DNA of 33,599 bases from NCBI GenBank assembly GCA_018064825.1, contig JAGHUL010000077.1, forward strand, positions 1 to 33,599, written 5' to 3'. Every line of letters starts with the position of its first letter. Positions within the stretch are counted from its first letter, which is position 1. A program made the translations under genes and the position numbers. This document shows, piece after piece, positions 13,845 through 22,651 of this stretch. The notes beneath the pieces are model-generated. The model worked only from the letters and a program-made list of their open reading frames with translations. It was not told where the DNA came from and did not search any database. The stretch is from Candidatus Colivicinus equi (GTDB lineage Bacteria > Bacillota_I > Bacilli_A > Erysipelotrichales > Erysipelotrichaceae).

Positions 13845-16800
13845 TGTTTCTTATTATTGAAGATAAAAATAAATACTATAAATACAACGTAAATAAAAGT
13901 TTGCATTATAAGGGTATTGATATATATGCGAAAAATAAAAACTATTATATTTCTCTAAAGGAAGGATATTATTTTTCTGATGGCAGCAAAACAAAGCCTG
14001 TTTATTTAAAAGAATATCGTATCGTAAATAATAACGATTATTGTGATATTGTTCTTCATATATACAAAAACAATGATGGTATAGATGATTTTGCGCTTTA
14101 TAAAAATCAAAACCTTGTTATATCTGGCAATCCAATAAGCGATATAGTCAACCTAGATAAATACGCAAAAGATAAAATTATCAAAATAGAAAATGGTTAT
14201 TTATCTAGTAATGATTTTGTGTTGGTAAATGGTTTTGCCAAGAAAGAAACTGATTTAAGTGTTGGCGATACTATAGAACTTTTAGGTCTAAAAATAATTT
14301 ATAATACTAACTTCCTATACATAAATAACTTTAATGTTAAAAACAATTTGGAAGCTTTGTCAATAAAGCAAAGAGTATTAAACTATCATATTGATAATAG
14401 AATAGAAAAATACTATTTCCCTCTAGAGACAAAACCGTTGGTAGTAGATGAACTAGTCAGTTTCAAATCTAACGTTAGGGCAAGAAATCGTAATATATTA
14501 AAAACCATTATTCCTAGTATTGTCATGAGCTTCTCAATGGCGATAATGACTATAAACAATTATCTTAATAATTCTCAAACCATATTGTCTAAAATCGTTG
14601 TAATTGCCACGCCTTCTTGTATGGCTATATCAACGATATTGGTTCCAATCATTTTTAATATCGTTGAGAAAAACAAAGATAAAAAACAAAGTAAAAAAGA
14701 GATAAATGAATACCTTGACTACTTAGATCAATATCAATGTAGTTTAGATGAAAAAGTAAACGATTACTTAGAACAATGTAATAGTCACTATTTTAGTTTG
14801 CTTCAAGCAAAGAATAAGATGTTCTATGGCGTCAAGAATAGCGAAGATTATATGCGAATTAGTTTAGGAACTTCGTCCTTTTCAATCAATATAAAAAAAG
14901 AGGCTTCTGGCATAAGGCATATCGATGAGAAGATATCGAAGATACAAGAACATTTTAGTGAGATAGATGGTTTGCCACTATATCTAGATTTAAAAGAAAA
15001 CAGGGTTGTCACGATTTCTTGTAAAAAAAGTAAGAAAAAATATTATTATCAAAAGTTCCTTTTAGAGTTGTGTTATAAACATCATTTTGATGATTTGAAA
15101 ATAGCTGTTTATTCTTCTTCGCAAGATTTGTTTAATTCGATATACAATATTCCACATTTGTTTATTGGCAATCAAAGACTTACTTTAACAAATTTCAAAC
15201 AATTGCAGTTAGTAGATCAACTCAGGCTTAATAAACCTCTAGTAATGTTGTTGTATGATAAATGCGATTATGTTTTTACCAATCCTATGATTAATGTAAT
15301 CTATTTTTCAAACGATGTTGATGATGTGTATAAGAATTCGAATGCATTAGTTGAATACGATAACAGTAATTATTTATATTTAAAAGATAAAAAGAAGTTT
15401 ATTTACACTGAAGAGATTATTGATTTCGATACGTATTTTACTTATTTAGGGAAATACAACAGCATTATCACTAATGACAATAATTATCGCTTTAGTGATC
15501 TCTTTAAAATAGATGACATTCCTGAATATTATCAGGAAAAACAAAAAGGTTTAAAAGCTAGTTTTGCTTATTGTTATAATGAACCTCTATCATTTGATTT
15601 ACACGAAACTAAACAAGGGCCACACGGACTAATTGGTGGAAGTACTGGATCGGGGAAATCAGAATTAATAGTATCATTGCTGTTGTCTTTATGTATTAGA
15701 TATAATCCTGAATATTTGAATATAGTATTAATTGACTATAAGGGTGCTGGCTTAGCGGATTCACTATCTTACAACAAAATCTTAGTTCCTCATGTTGTAT
15801 CAACTTTGTCTAATTTAGAAAACAATAATTTGGAAAGATTAATCATTGCGTTAAGCAATGAATGCAAATATCGGCAAAGGAAATTTTACGAGCTATCAAA
15901 AAAGGTGAATAATCCTATTATGAATCTAGATGATTATTTGTTATTTGAGAAACAAGAAAAGATTGCTCATTTACTTATAGTAGTGGACGAATTTGCGGAA
16001 CTAAAAAAGAACAGTCCTGAGCAAATAAAGGAATTAATTTCACTATCGCGAATCGGCAGAAGTTTAGGTGTTCATCTATTGCTTGCAACCCAAAAACCAA
16101 GTGGTGTAGTTGATGACGAGATAATATCTAACAGTCACTTCAAAATAGCTTTAAAATTATTCGAAGAGAAAGATTCCCAAGACATCATCAAAACAAAAGA
16201 TGCAGCATTTCTATCTAGGCCGGGACAGTTCATATTACGTGTAGACGAAAGTACAATTAACGCACAAAACATATACTCTAAAAACGATATTAATAACAAA
16301 GATTCATATAAAGTAACTTTATTAGATAATACATTAAATGAAGTTGAAACAAAGAGCGTTCAAAAGACAAAGCCTTTTTCAGAGTGCTCAGCTTTTTGTA
16401 AGAAAATCATTGAAACCACATCTAGAATGGGATATAAACCACGTCTAATACAATATCTCGCACCTGCGCCAACACCAAGACAAAGAAGCAATGATAGACT
16501 AATGCTCGGATATGTCGATAACTACCACGAAAACAAGATCTATCCACTATACATTTCTAAAGCAGAAAGCGTTATTGTGTGTAGTAGCAGAAGACATGAA
16601 ATAAACGCCTTCATCAATTACAATGCAGAAATTAGAAGAAGAGTCGTAGTTATCGGAAATAACTATTATGAGTCAGATTCTATTTGTGATTCTTTGTTGT
16701 ATACGGACGACGAAGATATACTGTTTCTTTTTAATTATCTGTTGAATACAAAGAGCGCAGATTTATGTTTAATAATAGAAGACTATAACTGTTTGATTGC

Positions 16801-17437
16801 CTATAACGAAATCTACAGTGATTATTTATATAAATTATTCAGACGAAAAGAAAACATAAATTTATATGTTGTCTTATTGACGTCTAATTCGCAAATTAAT
16901 TTCAGAATATTAAATTGCTTCAAAAAGAGGGTATTAATAAATGTATATGAACAGAATGATCTCTCTAATTTTTATGGCATACGTAGCAGATATACTGGAA
17001 CAAGTTTCTTTTATGATGAAGAGCCTGTATGTTTTGTCCCTATTTTAGAGGAGAACATATATAAGAAGAGTATAGATGTTAATCACATCATAAATAGAAT
17101 TCCTAAATATGTTCATTCCTTGATTTCTTTTGAGGGATGTTTATTAGGCTATGATTTATATTCAAGAAATGAAATATACACTAAAGAGAGACTATTGATT
17201 ACTTCATATGATGACAAACTATTAGAAAGATATAGAGATGCATATCCAAATTGCTTTGATGTTATCAAATATAGTCACAAATTATGCATGAATGATTACA
17301 CACAAATCTTGTGGTTATCATCAAACATTAATTCTCAACGTTTGTTTGTCATCAATCTTAAACAAGATTTAAAGTCAAATGAAGGATTGTTGATTAGAAA
17401 TGGAGAGAAGGTACATTTGAGGATAATAGATGAATAA
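13844..17437 (+). CDS. essC: EssC-like FtsK/SpoIIIE-family T7SS ATPase
   Basis: Motor protein of the type VII system, 1197 residues. The N-terminal 165 residues look like the FHA-type domains of EssC (ending LVNGFAKKETDLSVGDTIEL). Two membrane helices lie at about 219-238 and 248-272. A linker leads to one intact FtsK/SpoIIIE ATPase domain (about 560-800) with Walker A GGSTGSGKS (about 598-606), Walker B LLIVVDEF (about 710-717) and LLLATQKPSG. The following region (about 885-1100) keeps the overall layout of a second ATPase domain, but its P-loop position reads CSSRRHE, so it should not bind ATP. No third P-loop is found. Staphylococcal EssC is near 1480 residues, so this form is shorter. 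Confidence 0.88.
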   Translation: MFLIIEDKNKYYKYNVNKSLHYKGIDIYAKNKNYYISLKEGYYFSDGSKTKPVYLKEYRIVNNNDYCDIVLHIYKNNDGIDDFALYKNQNLVISGNPISDIVNLDKYAKDKIIKIENGYLSSNDFVLVNGFAKKETDLSVGDTIELLGLKIIYNTNFLYINNFNVKNNLEALSIKQRVLNYHIDNRIEKYYFPLETKPLVVDELVSFKSNVRARNRNILKTIIPSIVMSFSMAIMTINNYLNNSQTILSKIVVIATPSCMAISTILVPIIFNIVEKNKDKKQSKKEINEYLDYLDQYQCSLDEKVNDYLEQCNSHYFSLLQAKNKMFYGVKNSEDYMRISLGTSSFSINIKKEASGIRHIDEKISKIQEHFSEIDGLPLYLDLKENRVVTISCKKSKKKYYYQKFLLELCYKHHFDDLKIAVYSSSQDLFNSIYNIPHLFIGNQRLTLTNFKQLQLVDQLRLNKPLVMLLYDKCDYVFTNPMINVIYFSNDVDDVYKNSNALVEYDNSNYLYLKDKKKFIYTEEIIDFDTYFTYLGKYNSIITNDNNYRFSDLFKIDDIPEYYQEKQKGLKASFAYCYNEPLSFDLHETKQGPHGLIGGSTGSGKSELIVSLLLSLCIRYNPEYLNIVLIDYKGAGLADSLSYNKILVPHVVSTLSNLENNNLERLIIALSNECKYRQRKFYELSKKVNNPIMNLDDYLLFEKQEKIAHLLIVVDEFAELKKNSPEQIKELISLSRIGRSLGVHLLLATQKPSGVVDDEIISNSHFKIALKLFEEKDSQDIIKTKDAAFLSRPGQFILRVDESTINAQNIYSKNDINNKDSYKVTLLDNTLNEVETKSVQKTKPFSECSAFCKKIIETTSRMGYKPRLIQYLAPAPTPRQRSNDRLMLGYVDNYHENKIYPLYISKAESVIVCSSRRHEINAFINYNAEIRRRVVVIGNNYYESDSICDSLLYTDDEDILFLFNYLLNTKSADLCLIIEDYNCLIAYNEIYSDYLYKLFRRKENINLYVVLLTSNSQINFRILNCFKKRVLINVYEQNDLSNFYGIRSRYTGTSFFYDEEPVCFVPILEENIYKKSIDVNHIINRIPKYVHSLISFEGCLLGYDLYSRNEIYTKERLLITSYDDKLLERYRDAYPNCFDVIKYSHKLCMNDYTQILWLSSNINSQRLFVINLKQDLKSNEGLLIRNGEKVHLRIIDE

Positions 17438-17645
17438 AATATTAATTAGATTATTTATTGTTAAAGAAAATAGGGTTGTAGAAGCTTATTTTGATTCACG
17501 TCTTAGTTTTACTGATAATTTGCATTTACTAGGATATAATAAAGAGCCTTTGATATATGATTTTCATAAAGGACTTTTTATTAAAAACGATATTCCTATA
17601 AGTGCATTTAGGCTGAATCGCTTTATGGCATTTGATATCTATTAA
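17430..17645 (+). CDS. Small T7SS-locus protein, possibly YukD/EsaB-like
   Basis: 71 residues, no signal peptide or membrane helix. It starts 8 nt inside the end of essC, with GAGG upstream. The alternating hydrophobic pattern (KILIRLFIV, then a helix-like FTDNLHLLGY, then FIKNDIPISAFRLNRFMAFDIY) resembles a small beta-grasp fold. In Gram-positive T7SS loci the small cytosolic partner YukD/EsaB is ubiquitin-like and about 80 residues. Size and position fit, but there is no motif match strong enough to name it. A structure prediction would decide. Confidence 0.6.
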   Translation: MNKILIRLFIVKENRVVEAYFDSRLSFTDNLHLLGYNKEPLIYDFHKGLFIKNDIPISAFRLNRFMAFDIY

Positions 17646-17646
17646 A

Positions 17647-17655
17647 TGATAAAAT
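17647..17655 (+). promoter_or_regulatory. Extended -10 promoter, leaderless, for the glucosaminidase-like gene
   Basis: TGATAAAAT, an extended -10, sits directly after the stop of the 71-residue ORF. The ATG is at 17662, 7 nt after the -10, so the mRNA would be leaderless. The -35 region is poor, as is common with an extended -10. Confidence 0.55.
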
Positions 17656-17661
17656 CTATTT

Positions 17662-20316
17662 ATGAGATTTCTTCATAAGCTTTTAGTGTACGTAACATGC
17701 GCTTTTATGCTATTTAGTGTTCCCGTATATAGTGAGGAGATTTTTTATGTTGTTTATGATTTTAATGGCTATGAAGAAAAGTTTAATACTTATGATGAGG
17801 CGTTATACGATTTTAATGGAGAGTACGATGACCACAAGAATTTAGTAATTAAAAAAGACGATAAAGTCTTAAAAATGAAATACGGCATCGTTAGTTTTAA
17901 TGTTGATCATGCTTGTACGATAAACACGGAATATTATAGTTATAAGAAAAATGGGAATGACTATCTAAACGGTTGTTACGGTATTGATGCGGCTTATATA
18001 GATGCGAATGAAGATGGCGTTTTCTTCATGATTTCTGATGATAAAGGATTCGCCAAATTCAAAGATGTAACACTAATTCCGTATGAGGAATTAAATGTTA
18101 AGCCAAGTAGCTACCATACTAAAAACGGAAAACTATATCATGATATAAAAACACAAACAGATTATGATTATTTTTCATCCTCAATTGTCATTGATGAAGA
18201 TGTTAGTTTTCTTGACGATAATGAAACATATTACAGTTATGATGGTCACTATTTTTATAATGACTATGCAACTATGAGCAACGACTACCAAAATGATAAT
18301 CGTGATAATTCAATAAATGAGGAACCATACTATAATTATTATCAATATTTACCATACCGTTCATTAAGTACGTATAACTATAATGAAGTTGAAAAGTATT
18401 TTTATGATACCTTAGGATTTACTGGCAAATTAGATTCTTATAATGATTTGTCACAAGATGGAGCTAATGACGATGTAAATAGATCGCAACTATATGGAGA
18501 AATAAATTCATTTTTCTCATATCAATATATTTATGGAACCAATGCCTTAATGCTTATTGCAAGTAGTATCGTTGATTCTAATTATGGTAAGAATGCTTGC
18601 AGTTATTATAATAATAGTCTTTATTCAAATATGGCTTTTGAGAATGATTATGAAAAAGAAACCAATCATTATGAAACTGTTGAAAAGTCTATTTATAGTT
18701 ATGCTAAGTATTTTGTTTCAGGTATATATTCTGATTATCATCGTAAATCATATTGTGGAACATACTTCGGTAATAAAGTCGGTGGAATTAATGTTGAATA
18801 TTCGTTAGATCCATACTATGGAGAAAAGTGTGCTAGTATCATGAACACTATTGATACCAACTTAGGTAAAAAAGACTACAATAATTATGCTTTAGCTATA
18901 ATAAACAAGAATCTATCATTCTATAAAGATGAAGATCTTGAACGTTTCAGTTTTAAAACCAAGAATGTAAAAGAATTATCGTTGGTTGTATTGGATGAAT
19001 GTGACACTTCATATAAAGTTCAAATAGATTATAGTAACAGTCAAGATTATTCGTATGATTTTGAAGATAATGTCGCTTATATTAGTAAAGATGATGTATC
19101 TTTTGTAATCAATAGCGATAAGATTGATGAAATTGAATATCAAAAAATTAAATATGATTTTGATGATGGCAGCTTTGCTGGCGAAGATAAATTAAAGATT
19201 AAAGTGCCTGATGGATGCTTATTGAACATTAAACCACAAAAAGATGGCTATCGTTTTGTAGGATTTAATGAAGATAATGTCGCTCAATACAAAGAGATAA
19301 GTGATGTTGAAGTATTGGGATATATTAAAGATGCACTTTTCCTAAATGATTATATAGATTTAAGTGATGCTAAAATTAGAATAATCTATAGTGATGGCAG
19401 TGACGATATAGAACCACTCAATTCAAATAATGTATCTTATTACGACCACAGTTATGTGAATGATGCTGAAGTTGAATTCTCATATAATGGCGTTTCTACT
19501 AGCAAAGAAATACATATTATAGAAGATGAATATCTTGGTCAAATAAAGGATGCGATAAATGATTCGAATGAAAAGAACGCTTCATTTATTAAGAGACATC
19601 TAAATGATAGTACTTATGGATTTAATTTCTCTGAGATTATTGCTGTAGACAGAATTCTTCATGATACTAATGGTTATAACTATCATATCTACGATAATGA
19701 TCGCAATATTGGTGTTTCAGGTATGGCTCTTTCATTAGCTTATCCAATGATTTCAAGTTTAATATATCGTGACACTTTCTACATCAAAGTTAAAGATGCA
19801 TCAAAAAATAGTGTAGAGAAAATAAAAAAATATGCAGATACATATGATTTTAACGTTGAAGATGCAATCAACATTGATTTCTCAATGAATTATACTGATC
19901 TATCTTTGCAAGGACCAGCAATTATTTCGTGTGATATAGATAATAAAGATCATGATGTTTATACTGTTTATCATTTGAATAGTGATGGTGATGTGGTCAA
20001 ATGCAAGACTTTATACAGCGACAATTCTGTTTCTTTTGTCGCGAATGAAGAGGGTGACTATGTCATTATGTCGATGGACAGCATAAATAATATTTCTTTA
20101 TTTGATGGTATCCAAAATGTTACCAAAATAAATAACGATCCTGATAATCACGACATCATTAGAACCGTTTTCTTTTTCACGATTCTAATGCTGTTTGGTT
20201 TTATTAATATACTAATCAATTACATTATTGAAAATAAGAGGAAAAATGCATGGATAGACTACAGAAAATCATTGCGAATAGTGGACTATGCTCGAGAAGA
20301 AAAGCAGAAGAACTAA
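17662..20316 (+). CDS. Membrane-anchored glucosaminidase-like protein at the T7SS locus
   Basis: 884 residues. A signal peptide (about 1-24, ending PVYS) leads to an extracellular region, and a membrane helix at about 836-855 is followed by a basic cytoplasmic tail. Residues about 240-410 resemble a GH73-type N-acetylglucosaminidase domain: a YGTNALMLIASSIVDSNYGKN stretch split around the active-site helix, then SLYSNMAF and YETVEKSIYSYAKYF. The position normally held by catalytic Glu (xLESGWG) reads Asp (IVDSNYG), so activity is uncertain. Cell-wall hydrolysis would help a secretion machine cross peptidoglycan, but that role is inferred from position. The last 67 nt overlap the next gene in another frame. 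Confidence 0.72.
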   Translation: MRFLHKLLVYVTCAFMLFSVPVYSEEIFYVVYDFNGYEEKFNTYDEALYDFNGEYDDHKNLVIKKDDKVLKMKYGIVSFNVDHACTINTEYYSYKKNGNDYLNGCYGIDAAYIDANEDGVFFMISDDKGFAKFKDVTLIPYEELNVKPSSYHTKNGKLYHDIKTQTDYDYFSSSIVIDEDVSFLDDNETYYSYDGHYFYNDYATMSNDYQNDNRDNSINEEPYYNYYQYLPYRSLSTYNYNEVEKYFYDTLGFTGKLDSYNDLSQDGANDDVNRSQLYGEINSFFSYQYIYGTNALMLIASSIVDSNYGKNACSYYNNSLYSNMAFENDYEKETNHYETVEKSIYSYAKYFVSGIYSDYHRKSYCGTYFGNKVGGINVEYSLDPYYGEKCASIMNTIDTNLGKKDYNNYALAIINKNLSFYKDEDLERFSFKTKNVKELSLVVLDECDTSYKVQIDYSNSQDYSYDFEDNVAYISKDDVSFVINSDKIDEIEYQKIKYDFDDGSFAGEDKLKIKVPDGCLLNIKPQKDGYRFVGFNEDNVAQYKEISDVEVLGYIKDALFLNDYIDLSDAKIRIIYSDGSDDIEPLNSNNVSYYDHSYVNDAEVEFSYNGVSTSKEIHIIEDEYLGQIKDAINDSNEKNASFIKRHLNDSTYGFNFSEIIAVDRILHDTNGYNYHIYDNDRNIGVSGMALSLAYPMISSLIYRDTFYIKVKDASKNSVEKIKKYADTYDFNVEDAINIDFSMNYTDLSLQGPAIISCDIDNKDHDVYTVYHLNSDGDVVKCKTLYSDNSVSFVANEEGDYVIMSMDSINNISLFDGIQNVTKINNDPDNHDIIRTVFFFTILMLFGFINILINYIIENKRKNAWIDYRKSLRIVDYAREEKQKN

Positions 20317-20975
20317 TCTTAGCAGGTAGAGTAAGCGTCAATGGGCAAGTTGTTGATACATTAGGCTTTAAGGCTGAAGACAGTGATGATATAAAGGTTG
20401 ACGGTGCTTCATTAAATAGCGAAGAAAAAGTTGTTTATATGATGAATAAACCTAAAAACGTAATCTCAAGTACAAGCGATGACAGGGGAAGAAAAACGGT
20501 TCTTGATTTAATCGATTGTAAATACCGTTTATATCCAATGGGAAGACTTGATTACGATTCCACGGGTCTAATTCTTTTAAGCAACGATGGTGAATTGATG
20601 CAACAAATAATTCATCCTAAATACGAAGTCGAAAAAACTTATGAAGTAACGATTGATGGCTTAATCAAAAAAGATGAAATAACAAAACTAGAAAATGGTG
20701 TTCATATTGATGACTATGTTACTAGTAATGCAAAAATTAATTTAATTAGACAGAATACTAATAAATATATATCTTTCTTAACAATCACAATCCACGAAGG
20801 AAAGAATAGAGAAATAAGAAAGATGTTTCAAACACTTGGATACAAGGTTACAAAACTTCATCGTATTAAAGAAGCTAATCTAGAATTAGGCGACTTAAAA
20901 TATGGTGAATATCGTCGATTAAAGCCATTTGAATTGGTTAAATTGAAAAAATATTTAAATGGACTTGATAAATAG
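20250..20975 (+). CDS. rluB: Ribosomal large-subunit pseudouridine synthase, RsuA/RluB family
   Basis: Converts a specific uridine of 23S rRNA to pseudouridine. The S4-like RNA-binding domain (about 1-60) starts MDRLQKIIANSGLCSRRKAE, exactly where family members start. The catalytic domain has GRLDYDSTG with catalytic Asp101, then LILLSNDGEL and the GKNREIRKMF motif near the C-terminus. It has 241 residues. AAGAGG lies 8 nt upstream, inside the previous gene, so a 67-nt overlap with the glucosaminidase-like gene is unavoidable: the next Met would remove the S4 domain. Its 3' end overlaps convergent rqcH by 21 bp, with no terminator visible. Confidence 0.92.
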   Translation: MDRLQKIIANSGLCSRRKAEELILAGRVSVNGQVVDTLGFKAEDSDDIKVDGASLNSEEKVVYMMNKPKNVISSTSDDRGRKTVLDLIDCKYRLYPMGRLDYDSTGLILLSNDGELMQQIIHPKYEVEKTYEVTIDGLIKKDEITKLENGVHIDDYVTSNAKINLIRQNTNKYISFLTITIHEGKNREIRKMFQTLGYKVTKLHRIKEANLELGDLKYGEYRRLKPFELVKLKKYLNGLDK

Positions 20976-22580
20976 ATCTTTATCTTCAGTCGGATCAATG
21001 TATATAGTCTTATAATTTTTTATTGAAACAAAGCCTGGTTTAAAACCTTTGATTTTCTTTATATCTTTTACTAGACAATAATTGACAGGAACACTAGAAG
21101 AATAGCGTCCTTTTGAATATAAAGCAGCTAAATTAGCGCATGTTCTTATTGCTTTTTCATTTGGTTTATCAGTGTCAATGACCAAATGACATCCATGATA
21201 GTCTTTTGCGTGGAACCATGTATAGTTTGCTTTTGCGAATGAAAAAGTCAAGAAATCATTTTGAATATTGTTCTTTCCAAAAGTAATGGTATTATCATCA
21301 ACTTTTACTTGATATAAATTAACTTTCTTTTTCTTCTTGTTTTTTGATACTTGCTTTTTTATATATCCGTATTTATTTAATTCTTCTTGAATATCAAGAG
21401 CATCAGAATAATTTGCTAGAGAAAGTTGCTCGTTAATAGAATTTAAATACTCTAATTCGTTTGAAGCGATTTCTATTTGCTCTTCAATGAATACTTTGCC
21501 TTTTCTTTTCTTTTGATATTGATTGTAGTAACGATTCGCATTATCTTTGATTGAGTATTTAGGTTCCAATCTAATAGTGACTGGTTCGTTGTTATAATCT
21601 AATACTTCAATTTCTTTTAGTCCTTTTTTATCTAAGTATGAATAAGTATAAAGTAAATCTCCACAAGTACGATAATAGTCCATATTATCAGCTTCTATTA
21701 GTGATTCTTGTAATTTGCCAACCTTGGTTTGATAATGTTTAATTTGGCGCTTAACTATCTTAAACAAATCATCAGCTATATTTTTTATTCGTTCTTTTTC
21801 GTCGTTTTCGTAGTATAGCTCATCGAAACCAGATTGCAATTCCCATTCTTCGTGATTATTTGAAATGTGTGTTAAAGGAATAATATGATATTCAATTTGT
21901 TCGTTACATTTGGTTATATATAGTTTATTAGATTTTTTTATTTCTTCTATTATTTCTTCGTATTTTTGGCTATTCATTCTATATCTGATTTCTTGTTCGA
22001 GAATTTTTGAAAAACCTTGAAGTTGTTTTACTAGCGATTCATCAAAATCGATTTCATTATCTGAAAATGGATTAAGTTTATTTTGCTTATCAGGATATGT
22101 AAAAGATGCTCCAGGCAAAATTGTTCTTTTGGCATTTTCGTATGGTGGTATTTTCTTTAGAGCATCGATGATTTTGTTGCTATCATCAATCAATATCAAA
22201 TTTGCATATTTACCCATCAATTCCACTGATAATAGATAATCTTTTTCATCGAACAATTCATTTTTTGATTTAATATGCATAATTAAATAACGATCATAGT
22301 CAAATTGATCGATTTGATAAATAAAGCCATTTAAAAGGTGTTTTCGTAAAACCATAACAAATGTTGATGGGTCATTATATGTTGTATAGTTTTTATCTGA
22401 TAGACAAATATGATTGAAAACTGAATGAAATGACATTATAAGATTTGTACGTTTGTTTCCTGCGAAGACATTAAAAACTATTTCTGTTTTTGATGTTTCA
22501 GAAATACGGTTTATTTTTATAGGCAAATAAGTATCTAAATCTTGCTTAATTTTGCTTAGAATAATGCCATCTAACGCCAT
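20955..22580 (-). CDS. rqcH: Ribosome quality control protein RqcH (NFACT family)
   Basis: Binds obstructed 50S subunits carrying peptidyl-tRNA and, with tRNA-Ala, adds C-terminal alanine tails that mark stalled chains. 541 residues, a little under the usual 560-570. NFACT-N domain (about 1-180) includes LRKHLLNGFI and the Asp96-Arg97 pair that matches the DR motif needed for tailing. Helical and coiled-coil parts follow. NFACT-R near the C-terminus has TWFHAKDYHGCHLVI. Older annotations call this fibronectin-binding protein FbpA. The -10 TATAAT is 7 nt from the ATG, so the mRNA should be leaderless. It is divergent from pnp. Confidence 0.93.
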   Translation of the reverse strand: MALDGIILSKIKQDLDTYLPIKINRISETSKTEIVFNVFAGNKRTNLIMSFHSVFNHICLSDKNYTTYNDPSTFVMVLRKHLLNGFIYQIDQFDYDRYLIMHIKSKNELFDEKDYLLSVELMGKYANLILIDDSNKIIDALKKIPPYENAKRTILPGASFTYPDKQNKLNPFSDNEIDFDESLVKQLQGFSKILEQEIRYRMNSQKYEEIIEEIKKSNKLYITKCNEQIEYHIIPLTHISNNHEEWELQSGFDELYYENDEKERIKNIADDLFKIVKRQIKHYQTKVGKLQESLIEADNMDYYRTCGDLLYTYSYLDKKGLKEIEVLDYNNEPVTIRLEPKYSIKDNANRYYNQYQKKRKGKVFIEEQIEIASNELEYLNSINEQLSLANYSDALDIQEELNKYGYIKKQVSKNKKKKKVNLYQVKVDDNTITFGKNNIQNDFLTFSFAKANYTWFHAKDYHGCHLVIDTDKPNEKAIRTCANLAALYSKGRYSSSVPVNYCLVKDIKKIKGFKPGFVSIKNYKTIYIDPTEDKDLFIKSI

Positions 22581-22586
22581 AATCCT

Positions 22587-22592
22587 ATTATA
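22587..22592 (-). promoter_or_regulatory. -10 element of rqcH, leaderless
   Basis: TATAAT on the minus strand (22592-22587) with the ATG starting at 22580. An AGGA lies between them but only 2 nt from the ATG, too close to work as a ribosome binding site. The -35 is weak. Confidence 0.6.
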
Positions 22593-22605
22593 CTATTTCG
22601 ATATA

Positions 22606-22633
22606 TTGTGATAGAATTAGTACGTTATATATT
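22606..22633 (+). promoter_or_regulatory. pnp promoter
   Basis: TTGTGA (22606-22611), 16-bp spacer, TATATT (22628-22633). The expected leader is about 12 nt and contains the purine-rich AAGAGAAAAG before the ATG at 22652. Confidence 0.55.
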
Positions 22634-22651
22634 AAGAAAGAAGAGAAAAGA

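Noticed and set aside
17632..17655. TTGATA as -35 of the promoter at 17650
   Set aside because: The spacer would be only 12 bp; the extended -10 TGATAAAAT explains the promoter better.
18557..18808. 83-residue plus-strand ORF inside the glucosaminidase-like gene
   Set aside because: An alternative-frame artefact rich in Ile/Val; no ribosome binding site.
11367..20316. T7SS locus as a recently acquired island
   Set aside because: Base composition and codon use look like the flanks by eye, and there is no integrase, tRNA target or flanking repeat.
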